Part shown: one piece after another, positions 57,641-64,000 of the stretch | Numbering within the stretch: the stretch's first letter is position 1 | How the letters are laid out: each line of letters begins with the position of its first letter | DNA from: JAJECS01 sp965243625 | GTDB taxonomy: Bacteria > Chloroflexota > UBA11872 | Reading direction: 5' to 3' | NCBI GenBank assembly: GCA_965243625.1 | Contig: CBDEVI010000002.1 | Coordinates: 2,604,001-2,668,000 of the forward strand | DNA: 64,000 nucleotides | The notes under the pieces: generated by a model | Databases searched by the model: none | Told to the model about the DNA's origin: nothing | The model's input: only the letters and a program-made list of their open reading frames with translations | Program-made: the position numbers and the translations under genes

Positions 57641-59275
57641 GTGAACGACGCACATCCAGCCCCTCCCAAGGCCCGGTCGGAGCGTCGCCAGCGCGTGCTG
57701 GTGCTGGTGGCGGTCGTGGTCGGCACGATGTTCTCCGCGCTCGATCAGCTCATCGTCATCACGGCCATCCCGCGCGTGGTGGCCGACCTGGGCGGCCTGG
57801 CGGACTTTGCCTGGGTCTTCACGGCCTACACCCTGGTCTCGACGGTCAGCCTTCCGGTGTGGGGCAAGCTCTCGGACACCCACGGCCGGCGGCGACTCTG
57901 GCTGACGGGCCTGGGGCTGTTCATGGCCGGCTCGGCCATCGCCGGCGCGAGCCAGGAGATGATCCAGCTAATCGTGTCGCGCGGCCTGCAAGGTCTGGGA
58001 GCCGGTGCCTTGATGGCGCTGGGCCCGGCGCTGATCGGCGACCTCTTTCCGCCCTCCGAGCGGCCCAAGTGGCAGGGCGCCCTGATGGCGCTCTTCGGGG
58101 TGGTGGTGATCGCCGGACCCACGGTCGGCGGCTGGATCACCGACACGCTGACCTGGCGCTGGGTCTTCTACGTGAACCTGCCGTTCGGCGGCCTCGCGGT
58201 GCTGGCCGCCTGGTTCGGGCTGCCGTCCGTGCGGCGTAGCGGACGACGGACGATCGACATCGCCGGCGCGCTGGCGCTCACAGGGGCCGTGGTGCCGCTG
58301 CTGCTCGCGTTTTCTTGGGCGGGCGGGCGCTATCCATGGCTGTCGGCGCCCATCGTCGGGTTGCTGCTGGGCGCCGCCGCCATGCTGGGCGTGCTGGTCG
58401 CCCTGGAGCGCCGCGCCCACGACCCCATGATCAACCTGGGGTTTCTGACCAATCGCGTCTACGTGGTTGCCATCCTCACCACGTTCCTGGTCAGCGCCGG
58501 GATGATCGGCGCGGTGCTCTACATCCCGCTCTTCGCCCAGGCCGTCATCGGGACCAGCGCCACCGGCTCCGGGGCCGTGCTGGTGCCCATGATGCTCGGC
58601 TTCATCGTCAGCGCGATCGCGTCCGGACAGATCGTGTCGCGCACAGGTCGCTACAAGGCGCTGATCCTGGTGCTGTTCGCCGTCGGCATCGTGGGCGGGG
58701 TGCTGCTCGCTCGCATGGAGGCGTCCACCACCGAGCTCGAGCTCGTGCGCAACATGATTGTCATGGGTCTGGGCATCGGCGGTCCGTTCTCCGTGCTGGT
58801 GGTCGTGGCGCAGAACGCCTTTCCCGACCGAAACCTCGGCGAGGTGACGGCCGGATCGCGCTTTTTCCGGTCCATGGGGTCCACGATCGGCGCGCAGCTC
58901 ATGGGCTCGCTGCTGAGCCTGTGGTTTGCCGCCAACCTGCGCGAGCGGCTGCCGGACGAGGTGCGCGAGGCGCTGGGCCCGGAGCGCTTGGCCGAGGCCA
59001 GCAATCCGGAGGCGCTGTTCGTGCCTGAAGCCACGGCGTCGCTGCGGGAGTCGCTCGGCGCCGCGGCCCCCGCCGTGACCGATCTGCTGATGGAGGCCCT
59101 GCGCCTGGGTCTGGCCGATGCGTTGCGCGGGCTGTTCGTGGTCACGGCCGCCCTCATGCTCGTCGGCTTTGCCATCGCGCTCTTCTTGCCGGAGATCCCG
59201 TTGCGTACCACGCGCGACGCCGATCTGCCTGTGGAAAAGGCCGACGCCGCCGCGCCAAGCGCCGGCGGCGCGTAG
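57641..59275 (+). CDS. DHA2-family (14-helix) MFS drug exporter
   Basis: A 544-residue major-facilitator protein with about 14 hydrophobic helices: VLVAVVVGTMFSALDQLIV first, the conserved ARVVADLGGLADFAWVFTAY-like segment (57760-57840), GKLSDTHGRRRLWL as the MFS loop motif A, and GPTVGGWITDTLTWRWVFYVNLP as motif C. It fits proton-driven EmrB/QacA-type multidrug antiporters in the cell membrane. The start is GTG 57641. No EmrA-like partner or regulator is adjacent. Confidence 0.9.
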   Translation: MNDAHPAPPKARSERRQRVLVLVAVVVGTMFSALDQLIVITAIPRVVADLGGLADFAWVFTAYTLVSTVSLPVWGKLSDTHGRRRLWLTGLGLFMAGSAIAGASQEMIQLIVSRGLQGLGAGALMALGPALIGDLFPPSERPKWQGALMALFGVVVIAGPTVGGWITDTLTWRWVFYVNLPFGGLAVLAAWFGLPSVRRSGRRTIDIAGALALTGAVVPLLLAFSWAGGRYPWLSAPIVGLLLGAAAMLGVLVALERRAHDPMINLGFLTNRVYVVAILTTFLVSAGMIGAVLYIPLFAQAVIGTSATGSGAVLVPMMLGFIVSAIASGQIVSRTGRYKALILVLFAVGIVGGVLLARMEASTTELELVRNMIVMGLGIGGPFSVLVVVAQNAFPDRNLGEVTAGSRFFRSMGSTIGAQLMGSLLSLWFAANLRERLPDEVREALGPERLAEASNPEALFVPEATASLRESLGAAAPAVTDLLMEALRLGLADALRGLFVVTAALMLVGFAIALFLPEIPLRTTRDADLPVEKADAAAPSAGGA

Positions 59276-59320
59276 GCACCGACATCAATTCGCCGGCCCA
59301 TTCCGGCGGGCCTGCCGGTG

Positions 59321-59348
59321 TTGTAGGGGCGACCCTTGTGGTTGCCCG
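59321..59348. repeat. Dispersed TTGTAGGGGCG...GCCC element
   Basis: TTGTAGGGGCGACCCTTGTG followed by GTTGCCC is an imperfect palindrome similar to the element at 33867-33896. Confidence 0.5.
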
Positions 59349-59450
59349 CCCTGTCACGGCCAACAGCAGGGTCGCCAGGGCGAAGGCCGCGAGCCCGATC
59401 GCCGTAGCCGCCGCACAGATCAGCGCGATGCGCGTCCGGGTTCTTTTGAG
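59344..59450 (-). pseudogene. Decayed, internally deleted copy of the small membrane protein gene at 60307-60588
   Basis: Bases 59344-59413 match 60311-60379 closely and 59412-59445 match 60541-60575, so about 160 bases from the middle of the gene are missing. On the minus strand the joined frame reads RIALICAAATAIGLAAFALATLL, then LAVTGRA, and runs on without the original stop. Its upstream frame has a stop and no start codon. Confidence 0.6.
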
Positions 59451-59501
59451 CGGCTGCGGCGGCCCCGGCTCTTGGCCAACGTTGCGATTCCCACGGCCTG
59501 C

Positions 59502-59903
59502 TCAGCCGGCCTTTCCCGCGAGCTTCGCCCCGGCGGCGGCGAGGGCCCGGTCGAACGTCATGATTTCTCGCACGCCACGGCGCCTACAGGTCGCAAGATG
59601 GCAAAGGTCTCTGGCGCTCAGGGCGGGCAGCCGATCATGGAGTTGGCGGGCGAGGATGACGTCCGCCTCTTCCAAGGGCCACACCTCCACGCCGACCTTG
59701 TCCATGAGTTCCAGCGCCGAATCCAAGGTGTGCGGGCGATTCATCCGCAGATAGACATGCATCAGCTCTTGGATGACCTCGACCGAGGTGAAGAGCGGCT
59801 GACGGTTGCGCAGCGACTCGTCAAAGAACTGCTGGGCGGGAGATCGCAGCGGATGCGGCTTGCCGACCGCATACATAAAGACGCTGGTGTCGACGAAGGT
59901 CAC
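59502..59903 (-). CDS. PIN-domain toxin (VapC-like)
   Basis: A 133-residue predicted RNase. The PIN acids are in FVDTSVF (Asp5), the EVIQELMH segment (Glu42, Glu46), LSARDLCHLA (Asp99) and MTFDRAL (Asp118). The GTG start at 59903 overlaps the antitoxin stop by four bases, antitoxin-first as in vapBC. Confidence 0.85.
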   Translation of the reverse strand: MTFVDTSVFMYAVGKPHPLRSPAQQFFDESLRNRQPLFTSVEVIQELMHVYLRMNRPHTLDSALELMDKVGVEVWPLEEADVILARQLHDRLPALSARDLCHLATCRRRGVREIMTFDRALAAAGAKLAGKAG

Positions 59904-60175
59904 ACGCTGGGCAAGCCGTCGGTCATCGATTCGTGGAGTGTCTGAAGGTGCTCGGGCCAATCCGGTTCCACGCCGGGGCCTTCACGCGCCGCGCAGGCGT
60001 CGAAGAACCGCCGCAGGTCCTCCGACGACGCGAACCGTTCCGTGCGTTGCCGTGCCTCGAGCCGCTCACGCGCGGCGGCCCTGAGCCACGCGCTGAAGGT
60101 CAGGCCCTCCCGGCGGGCCTGGCGGACGAAGCGTTCGCGGTCCTCGTCCGGAATGATGAGCTGAACCCTCGCCAC
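59900..60175 (-). CDS. Antitoxin partner of the PIN toxin (RHH-like)
   Basis: A 91-residue protein. The N-terminal RVQLIIPDEDRERFVRQARREGLTFSAWLRAAARERL matches an RHH/MetJ-type strand-helix-helix. The C-terminal part (SSEDLRRFFDACAAREG ... PDWPEHL) is the presumed toxin-binding tail. A perfect palindrome lies 27 bases upstream. Confidence 0.78.
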   Translation of the reverse strand: MARVQLIIPDEDRERFVRQARREGLTFSAWLRAAARERLEARQRTERFASSEDLRRFFDACAAREGPGVEPDWPEHLQTLHESMTDGLPSV

Positions 60176-60201
60176 GACGACAGCCCTCGTCCCCCCACAA
60201 T

Positions 60202-60222
60202 ATGTGTATTGACCCTACACAT
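60202..60222. promoter_or_regulatory. Palindromic operator of the PIN toxin-antitoxin operon
   Basis: ATGTGTA-TTGACCC-TACACAT: perfect 7-bp arms. It is in an AT-rich patch in the gap 60176-60306, which otherwise contains no gene. Confidence 0.55.
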
Positions 60223-60306
60223 CGGCTAGGCCGACGTCAACGTCCGTCGTGAACTCGTCGGGCGCAGACACTGAGCGCCCCACCCCGGGCTTGCTCGGCC
60301 GCTCGT

Positions 60307-60588
60307 CTACGCCCGCCCTGTCACCGCCACCAGCAGGATCGCCAGGGCGAACGCCGCGACCCCGATCGCCGTCGCCGCGGCCGTCCCGACGATGATGGGC
60401 CGCAGCGAGCCGCGAGACTCCGACCCGACGCGCAGCCCCAGGTAGCCGGCCAGCGCCACCACGACCGCAATCGTGGCCGCGCCGGCGGCCCGCTGGTTGT
60501 CGATCAGGAAGTAGACCGCCGCCACCACGGCCGCGAAGGCCGCCGCGCAGACCACCGCAACGCGCGCCCGGCGCGCTTGGAACCGCAT
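60307..60588 (-). CDS. Small membrane protein of unknown function
   Basis: A 93-residue protein with three hydrophobic segments: RVAVVCAAAFAAVVAAVYFL, AAGAATIAVVVALAGYLGL and GTAAATAIGVAAFALAILLV. The ATG at 60588 avoids overlap with the divergent TPP gene. A decayed internally deleted duplicate lies at 59344-59450. No function can be assigned. Confidence 0.6.
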   Translation of the reverse strand: MRFQARRARVAVVCAAAFAAVVAAVYFLIDNQRAAGAATIAVVVALAGYLGLRVGSESRGSLRPIIVGTAAATAIGVAAFALAILLVAVTGRA

Positions 60589-60676
60589 CGGCGAAGCATA
60601 AGCGACCGCCGGCCGGTTGCCGGATGGCCGCGTACGTGCCAACGTTCCACCAGTAGACCTGCCGAGGGACGCTGCC

Positions 60677-62332
60677 GTGACCGGAGCCGACGCGCTCGTC
60701 GCCATCCTCAAAGCCGAAGGTATCCAGCAGGCGTTCTGCTATCCCACGACGCCCATTCTCGAGGCGCTCGCCCGCGGAGGCGTCCGCACGCTGCTCGCGC
60801 GCCAGGAGCGCGTCGCCGGCAACATGGCCGACGGCGTGGCGCGCTCCACCAACGGACGCCAGTTGGGCGTCTTCACCGTGCAGCAATCCGCCGGCTCCGA
60901 GAACGCCTTCGCGCCGATCGCCCAATCGTTTACCGACGCATCGCCGTTGCTGTTCATTCCGGGCCATCCGGGCCTGCAAAAGGCCGGCATCCCGCCGGCG
61001 TTCGACGGCCTGCCGCACTACAGCGCGGTCACCAAGCTGGCGCTGCAGCCGACGTCGGCCGAGCAGATTCCGCAGCGCGCCCGCATGGCCATCGCGGCAT
61101 TGCGCTCGGGCCGGCCGGGCCCGGTGATGTTCGAGATGCCCACCGATGTCGCCGCCCAGGAGTTCAACGGTCCCATCTCGCACGCGCCGGTGCGCCAGGT
61201 CAGGAGCGCTGCCGATCCGGGCGCCGTCGACGAGGCGGCGGAGCGCCTGCTGCGATCCGAGTCGCCGCTCATCTGGGCCGGACAGGGCGTGCTCTACGCC
61301 GAAGCTACTGCCGAGTTGCAAGCCGTCGCCGAGCTCCTCGGCGCGCCCGTCATGAGCACCCTGCAGGGCAAGAGCGCCTTCAACGAGCGGCATGAGTTGT
61401 CGGCCGGCGTAGGCGCCTACGTCGAGACCGGCATGGTGACCCATTACCTGGAGCACAGCGACACCTTGCTCGGCGTGGGCACGAGTCTCAGCCTCAGCCC
61501 GTTCACGCCCAAGATTCCCGACGGCAAGACGATCATTCACGCCACCAACGACCCCGCGGACCTGCACAAGGTCTACCCCGCCGATGTGGCCGTCTGCGCC
61601 GATGCCAAGCTGTTCCTGGCCCAGTTGGCCGAGGCCCTGAGGTCCCGGGTCGGCGCTTCGCAGCAGGAGCTGCGGCGGCGCACGGTCGCCAATATCGCCG
61701 AGCTGCGCAGCGCCTGGCGGGCGGATTTCGCCGCCGAGTTCAGCGACGAGAGCGACCCTGTCAACGGCTACCGCCTCTTTGGCGAGCTATGGAGCCTGCT
61801 GGACCCCGACGCGTCGATGGTCACGCACGAGTCCGGCGCCACCCGCGACATCCAATGCGTGTTTTACGAATCGACCGTGCCGCGCAGCTACCTCGGCTGG
61901 GGGCAATCCTCCCAGCTCGGATTTTCGCTGGGCCTGGCCATGGGCGCCAAGCTGGCCAACCCGGACAAGCTCGTCGTGAACGTGATGGGCGACGGCGGCG
62001 CCGGCATGACCGGCATGGACTGGGAGACCGCCTCGCGCGAGAACATCCCGATCCTCAGCGTCATCAAGAACGACGCCATCTTCAGCGGCTACGACCGCAA
62101 CATCCCCACCGCCATCGAGAAGTTCGGCGTGTCCTCGCTGTATGGCGACTACGCCGGAGTGGCCAGGGCCTTGGGCTGCCACGGGGAGAAGGTGGACACG
62201 GTGGCCGAGTTGCGGCCGGCGCTCCAGCGCGCCATCCGCGCCACGCAGGAGGGCCAGCCCGCGGTGGTGGACGTGTCCACGGCCGAAACCCGGCGGCTCT
62301 CAATCCCGCCGCCCGAGCGCAAGACGACCTAG
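60677..62332 (+). CDS. Thiamine-diphosphate-dependent enzyme (ALS/decarboxylase family)
   Basis: A 551-residue TPP enzyme distinct from the one at 44158. The PYR domain has GIQQAFCYPTTPILEAL and the catalytic-glutamate segment ARQERVAGNMADGVARS (RQE rather than the common RHE). The PP domain has GDGGAGMTGMDWETASREN and IKNDAIFSGYD. PYPT/FCYPTT in place of the usual FGVPG loop suggests an unusual 2-oxoacid substrate. GTG 60677 follows a GAGGGA at good distance; earlier in-frame codons lie in the divergent gene's control region. Confidence 0.83.
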   Translation: MTGADALVAILKAEGIQQAFCYPTTPILEALARGGVRTLLARQERVAGNMADGVARSTNGRQLGVFTVQQSAGSENAFAPIAQSFTDASPLLFIPGHPGLQKAGIPPAFDGLPHYSAVTKLALQPTSAEQIPQRARMAIAALRSGRPGPVMFEMPTDVAAQEFNGPISHAPVRQVRSAADPGAVDEAAERLLRSESPLIWAGQGVLYAEATAELQAVAELLGAPVMSTLQGKSAFNERHELSAGVGAYVETGMVTHYLEHSDTLLGVGTSLSLSPFTPKIPDGKTIIHATNDPADLHKVYPADVAVCADAKLFLAQLAEALRSRVGASQQELRRRTVANIAELRSAWRADFAAEFSDESDPVNGYRLFGELWSLLDPDASMVTHESGATRDIQCVFYESTVPRSYLGWGQSSQLGFSLGLAMGAKLANPDKLVVNVMGDGGAGMTGMDWETASRENIPILSVIKNDAIFSGYDRNIPTAIEKFGVSSLYGDYAGVARALGCHGEKVDTVAELRPALQRAIRATQEGQPAVVDVSTAETRRLSIPPPERKTT

Positions 62333-62417
62333 CGCGCCGGAGTCAGAATCCGGGAACGGCCTCGCCCCGGAGCCGTGCCCGGATCGACGCCACGGCGCCG
62401 CGGTACTCAGTTGCCCT

Positions 62418-63992
62418 CTAGCGCCAGCGTTCGATGATGGCCTTGGCGGTGGCCGCCGCTTCTGAAGTCACGCCCGTCGTGAACGCCTCCGTGACGGCCT
62501 CCAGGTAGGGCGCCCGCTGCACCGGAGGGCACGGGGCATCTATGGTCTCCCGTTCCGGAGAACAACTGCCGTGCAGGTTGCCGTACCTCAAATTGACCAG
62601 CCGGGCGAAGCCTTTGTGGAACGACTCAGCATCCAGCTCCTGATATAGCCCGACAAATACCCGGGGGCCGAAATAGTAATCGCAGCTCCCATACGTATCA
62701 CTTGTGGCGTCACTAATGCTTTCGAAAGCGCAAGGCGGACGCTCGCCAGATTGGAAATGTGGCGATCCTGACTCAGGTAGTGAGAACGCCCCGCGATAGC
62801 CGAGCCCGTATTCGACAACCGTGGCCACTCCCTCATCGACCAACCGATCGCCGGTCTGCCAATAGTGCGCAATGATATGGGACAGGATCCTTCGTGTGTC
62901 GGTGGTTATGCTTCTATTTCTCAAGTATTGATAGTCGATCTCAATACTATGGCCTAGATTATCGCCTCTGCCCAATGCGGCATCGGTCTTCAGGACCACG
63001 TAGCCATGTGGAAAAGGGACCTCCACGAACTCAGCGACTTCGTGCAAGACGGATTCCAGGATATCCATGGCACTGGGGTCTATGGTTTGACTGAGATGAT
63101 GGACGAAGAACAACTTAACAAAACCGGCGGATGGAATATAGACGGTGCGCTTCTTGACGGCGAAGTCCCGGCTCCAGCCGTTGAGCAGGTGAGGGATGTC
63201 CCAGGGGGCGGCGAGGAAGTCGCGTAGGGAGGTGCCGAGATATCTGTAGGCAAGCGCCTGTGCGTCGGTAATCCCGCCGGTCGAGAGAAACTCTTGGAGG
63301 GCCCTCTGCGTGTGCGAAAGTCCTCCGTAGGTGCCGGCGGGTCTGCCGGGACGTGCGGCAAATGTAATTTCTTTGGGCAGATCTTGAATGATATGGGTTT
63401 CGTAGCCCTCGAAGGTGTCCAGGAACGGCATGTCGAGCATCTGGCTGAGGAGCTGATTGACCTCATCCGTCTTGCCGAGGTAGGTGGTGCCTGTATAGCG
63501 CGGATAGGTGAGGGTGAAATAGAGGAAATGGTCAACCAACTGCAGCTCATCCCAGGTGACTCCATCCCGCATCCAAGGCTTCTCGAGGAGCTTCTGGAAC
63601 GCGGCTGGCCAATCGGCTTTGGGTGTATGGAGCAACACTCGCATGATCAGAGGTTCGGTCGCGCTGACGTGCTTGCGGGTCCAGGGGATGTCAGGGATGG
63701 CGAGGAGAATGCCCAGCGCGGCTTCGGTCTGAGGACTAGGTGGCTGGTGCACCCAGTCCGTCTGCCGTTCGAACACGAGACGCGAGAAAAGCTCCTGGGA
63801 GGCTGAATGGAGCCTGCGGAGCAGCGCAACGGATTCCTGGTCCCCTGCGGTGATGCCGTCCGCGATCCAGGCGATGGACCGGATGGCAGGATCCAGCGTG
63901 GGGTCTGGGCGATAGGTCAGGACCTTGGCGGCATCCGGGATGACGACGTTGCTGAGCTTCTTCAGCTTGTCCGGCACGTTTTGGAGGGTCAC
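62418..63992 (-). CDS. Unknown large protein with degenerate gluzincin-like motif (may extend past the window)
   Basis: At least 524 residues. GTG 63992 is eight bases from the window edge and the frame is still open there, so the N-terminus may be outside. No signal peptide is visible in what is seen. Near residue 375, RRILSHIIAHYWQTGDRLVDEGVATVVEY resembles the HExxH...E zinc site of M1/gluzincin-like proteins (HEVAHYYW ... WIDEGAA), but the catalytic glutamate is isoleucine. It may be an inactive peptidase-fold protein. I do not recognise the rest. Confidence 0.55.
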   Translation of the reverse strand: MTLQNVPDKLKKLSNVVIPDAAKVLTYRPDPTLDPAIRSIAWIADGITAGDQESVALLRRLHSASQELFSRLVFERQTDWVHQPPSPQTEAALGILLAIPDIPWTRKHVSATEPLIMRVLLHTPKADWPAAFQKLLEKPWMRDGVTWDELQLVDHFLYFTLTYPRYTGTTYLGKTDEVNQLLSQMLDMPFLDTFEGYETHIIQDLPKEITFAARPGRPAGTYGGLSHTQRALQEFLSTGGITDAQALAYRYLGTSLRDFLAAPWDIPHLLNGWSRDFAVKKRTVYIPSAGFVKLFFVHHLSQTIDPSAMDILESVLHEVAEFVEVPFPHGYVVLKTDAALGRGDNLGHSIEIDYQYLRNRSITTDTRRILSHIIAHYWQTGDRLVDEGVATVVEYGLGYRGAFSLPESGSPHFQSGERPPCAFESISDATSDTYGSCDYYFGPRVFVGLYQELDAESFHKGFARLVNLRYGNLHGSCSPERETIDAPCPPVQRAPYLEAVTEAFTTGVTSEAAATAKAIIERWR

Positions 63993-64000
63993 TCGCCCCA

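Overview
This window looks like part of the chromosome of an uncultured, high-GC bacterium, most probably a Chloroflexota member (Dehalococcoidia/SAR202-like). This is inferred from gene content, not from a marker gene: ECF sigma/VWA proteins with valine-glutamate-lysine stalk repeats, a Zincin_2 (F420-associated) metalloprotease, a sulfatase, a Gfo/Idh oxidoreductase, an enolase-superfamily enzyme, two stand-alone TPP enzymes, and an APS-reductase-type CysH. Short palindromic repeats are scattered between genes. No rRNA, phage or CRISPR locus is present. The only tRNA gene is a selenocysteine tRNA.

Layout. 1-2313: end of a RecQ-like helicase carrying a phosphoribosyltransferase domain, overlapping a DprA-like gene. 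2390-3574: a zincin. 3883-12430: assimilatory sulfate reduction (sulfite reductase, cysH, cysC, sat) running into tetrapyrrole/siroheme-precursor genes (hemC, cobA, hemD, hemB) with overlapping start and stop codons; an NYN-domain gene interrupts the first part. 12400-18990: EamA exporter, an unknown membrane protein, a GAF histidine kinase, ftsZ and a ParA/Soj gene. 19384-23698: an ECF sigma factor, a YfbK-like VWA protein and a second VWA protein, apparently controlled by two near-identical ECF-type promoters. 23716-33814: housekeeping and unknown genes (NIPSNAP, two TrkA proteins, L25, an anchored HNH/DUF1524 protein, a class A PBP, Gfo/Idh, DUF4202, a DAO oxidase).

33933-36975: tRNA-Sec beside a small defence island holding an RHH protein, a RelE/XRE toxin-antitoxin pair and a Type II restriction-modification system (putative controller, TSPPY methyltransferase, MvaI/BcnI-type nuclease). 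37175-48939: catabolic and miscellaneous genes (sulfatase, cupin, M16 peptidase pair, threonine-synthase-like enzyme, TPP enzyme, DUF362, RibD-C, enolase-superfamily dehydratase). 48944-57469: a second defence island, a Type I restriction-modification operon (hsdM, KAP-family NTPase, hsdS, hsdR) preceded by a BrnT-like toxin-antitoxin pair; the KAP gene is strikingly AT-rich. 57641-64000: a DHA2 drug exporter, a PIN toxin-antitoxin pair, a small membrane protein with a decayed duplicate nearby, another TPP enzyme and a large protein with a degenerate metalloprotease-like motif that may run off the window.

Most notable points: the sigma/VWA regulon, in which the second VWA gene has inherited the promoter and first codons of the sigma gene; the KAP NTPase inside a Type I RM operon; the RecQ-PRTase/DprA pair; the complete tRNA-Sec gene; and the MvaI/BcnI-like system with palindromic operators in its divergent control region.
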